From a virus: DNA of 31,460 bases. The DNA lies in the IMG/VR virus record IMGVR_UViG_3300011254_000129, positions 1 through 31,460 of that record. One strand, written 5' to 3'. A program made the translations under genes and the position numbers. Of the stretch, positions 31,397-31,460 are shown piece after piece (the stretch's first letter is position 1; each line of letters begins with the position of its first letter). The notes under the pieces were generated by a model that saw only the letters and a program-made list of their open reading frames with translations, was not told the origin of the DNA and ran no database searches.

Positions 31397-31460
31397 AAGA
31401 GCACACGTCTGAACTCCAGTCACGGCTACAACTCGTATGCCGCCTTCTGCTTGAAAAAAA
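31397..31460 (+). other. Illumina TruSeq adapter plus poly(A): artefact
   Basis: From 31397 the sequence follows the TruSeq indexed adapter: AAGAGCACACGTCTGAAC, then CTCCAGTCAC, a six-base index GGCTAC (TruSeq index 11) at 31424-31429, then CTCGTATGCC and TTCTGCTTG to 31453, followed by seven A. There are two mismatches to the standard sequence after the index. This is library sequence kept at the contig end, not phage DNA. Confidence 0.97.

Noticed and set aside
31454-31460. Terminal A-run as a genome end or poly(A) signal
   Set aside because: It follows directly on the adapter sequence and is a read-through artefact.

Overview
The window is part of the genome of a lytic, tailed, podovirus-like phage, most likely marine. 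It looks like one end of a metagenome or virome contig. There is no integrase, repressor, plasmid or chromosomal gene. The replication set is of T7 type: family A DNA polymerase, fused primase-helicase, ssDNA-binding protein, Cas4/RecB-like exonuclease and endonuclease I. It is combined with an adenosylcobalamin-dependent (class II) ribonucleotide reductase. Several small proteins resemble families I recall from uncultured ocean podoviruses. The RNR/PolA/endonuclease I combination recalls Zobellviridae ('cobaviruses') and related marine podoviruses, but terminase, portal, capsid and tail genes lie outside the window, so family and host are not settled. The DNA is AT-rich. The last ~64 bases are Illumina adapter sequence, not phage DNA.

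Layout. The left 17.3 kb is read on the + strand. It starts with the 3' end of an unknown gene, then two Sec-exported proteins, a membrane-anchored coiled coil, a small membrane protein and a 3-TM holin. A long virion/ejection block of large genes follows (1507, 430, 201, 517, 1157 and 620 aa), then a T4-type endolysin and a run of small basic or membrane proteins. The right 13.7 kb is read on the - strand as a dense operon full of ATGA and TAATG overlaps. In transcription order it holds small early genes, an HhH-GPD-like protein, a consensus-like sigma70 promoter, a possible DUF932-like protein, many small or membrane proteins, a DUF3310 protein, ssDNA-binding protein, primase-helicase, DNA polymerase, GIY-YIG nuclease, exonuclease, endonuclease I, RNR and three small genes. 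The two transcription units collide at about 17.3-17.95 kb with overlapping 3' ends and no clear terminator.

How it works together. The - strand genes open the infection. Host RNA polymerase probably reads them, since no phage RNA polymerase is in the window. They degrade DNA (endonuclease I, exonuclease), recycle it to deoxynucleotides (class II RNR) and replicate the phage (primase-helicase, Tyr-762-type PolA, SSB). The + strand genes encode proteins probably packed in the virion and injected, plus lysis proteins.

Most notable points: an ADP-ribosyltransferase-like domain in the 620-aa virion-block protein; an HhH-GPD glycosylase-like early protein; an exact 220-residue internal duplication in the 1507-aa protein; a chain of tiny genes of 23-58 codons tied to their neighbours by stop/start overlaps; and an antisense membrane gene whose start codon shares CATG with a + strand gene.
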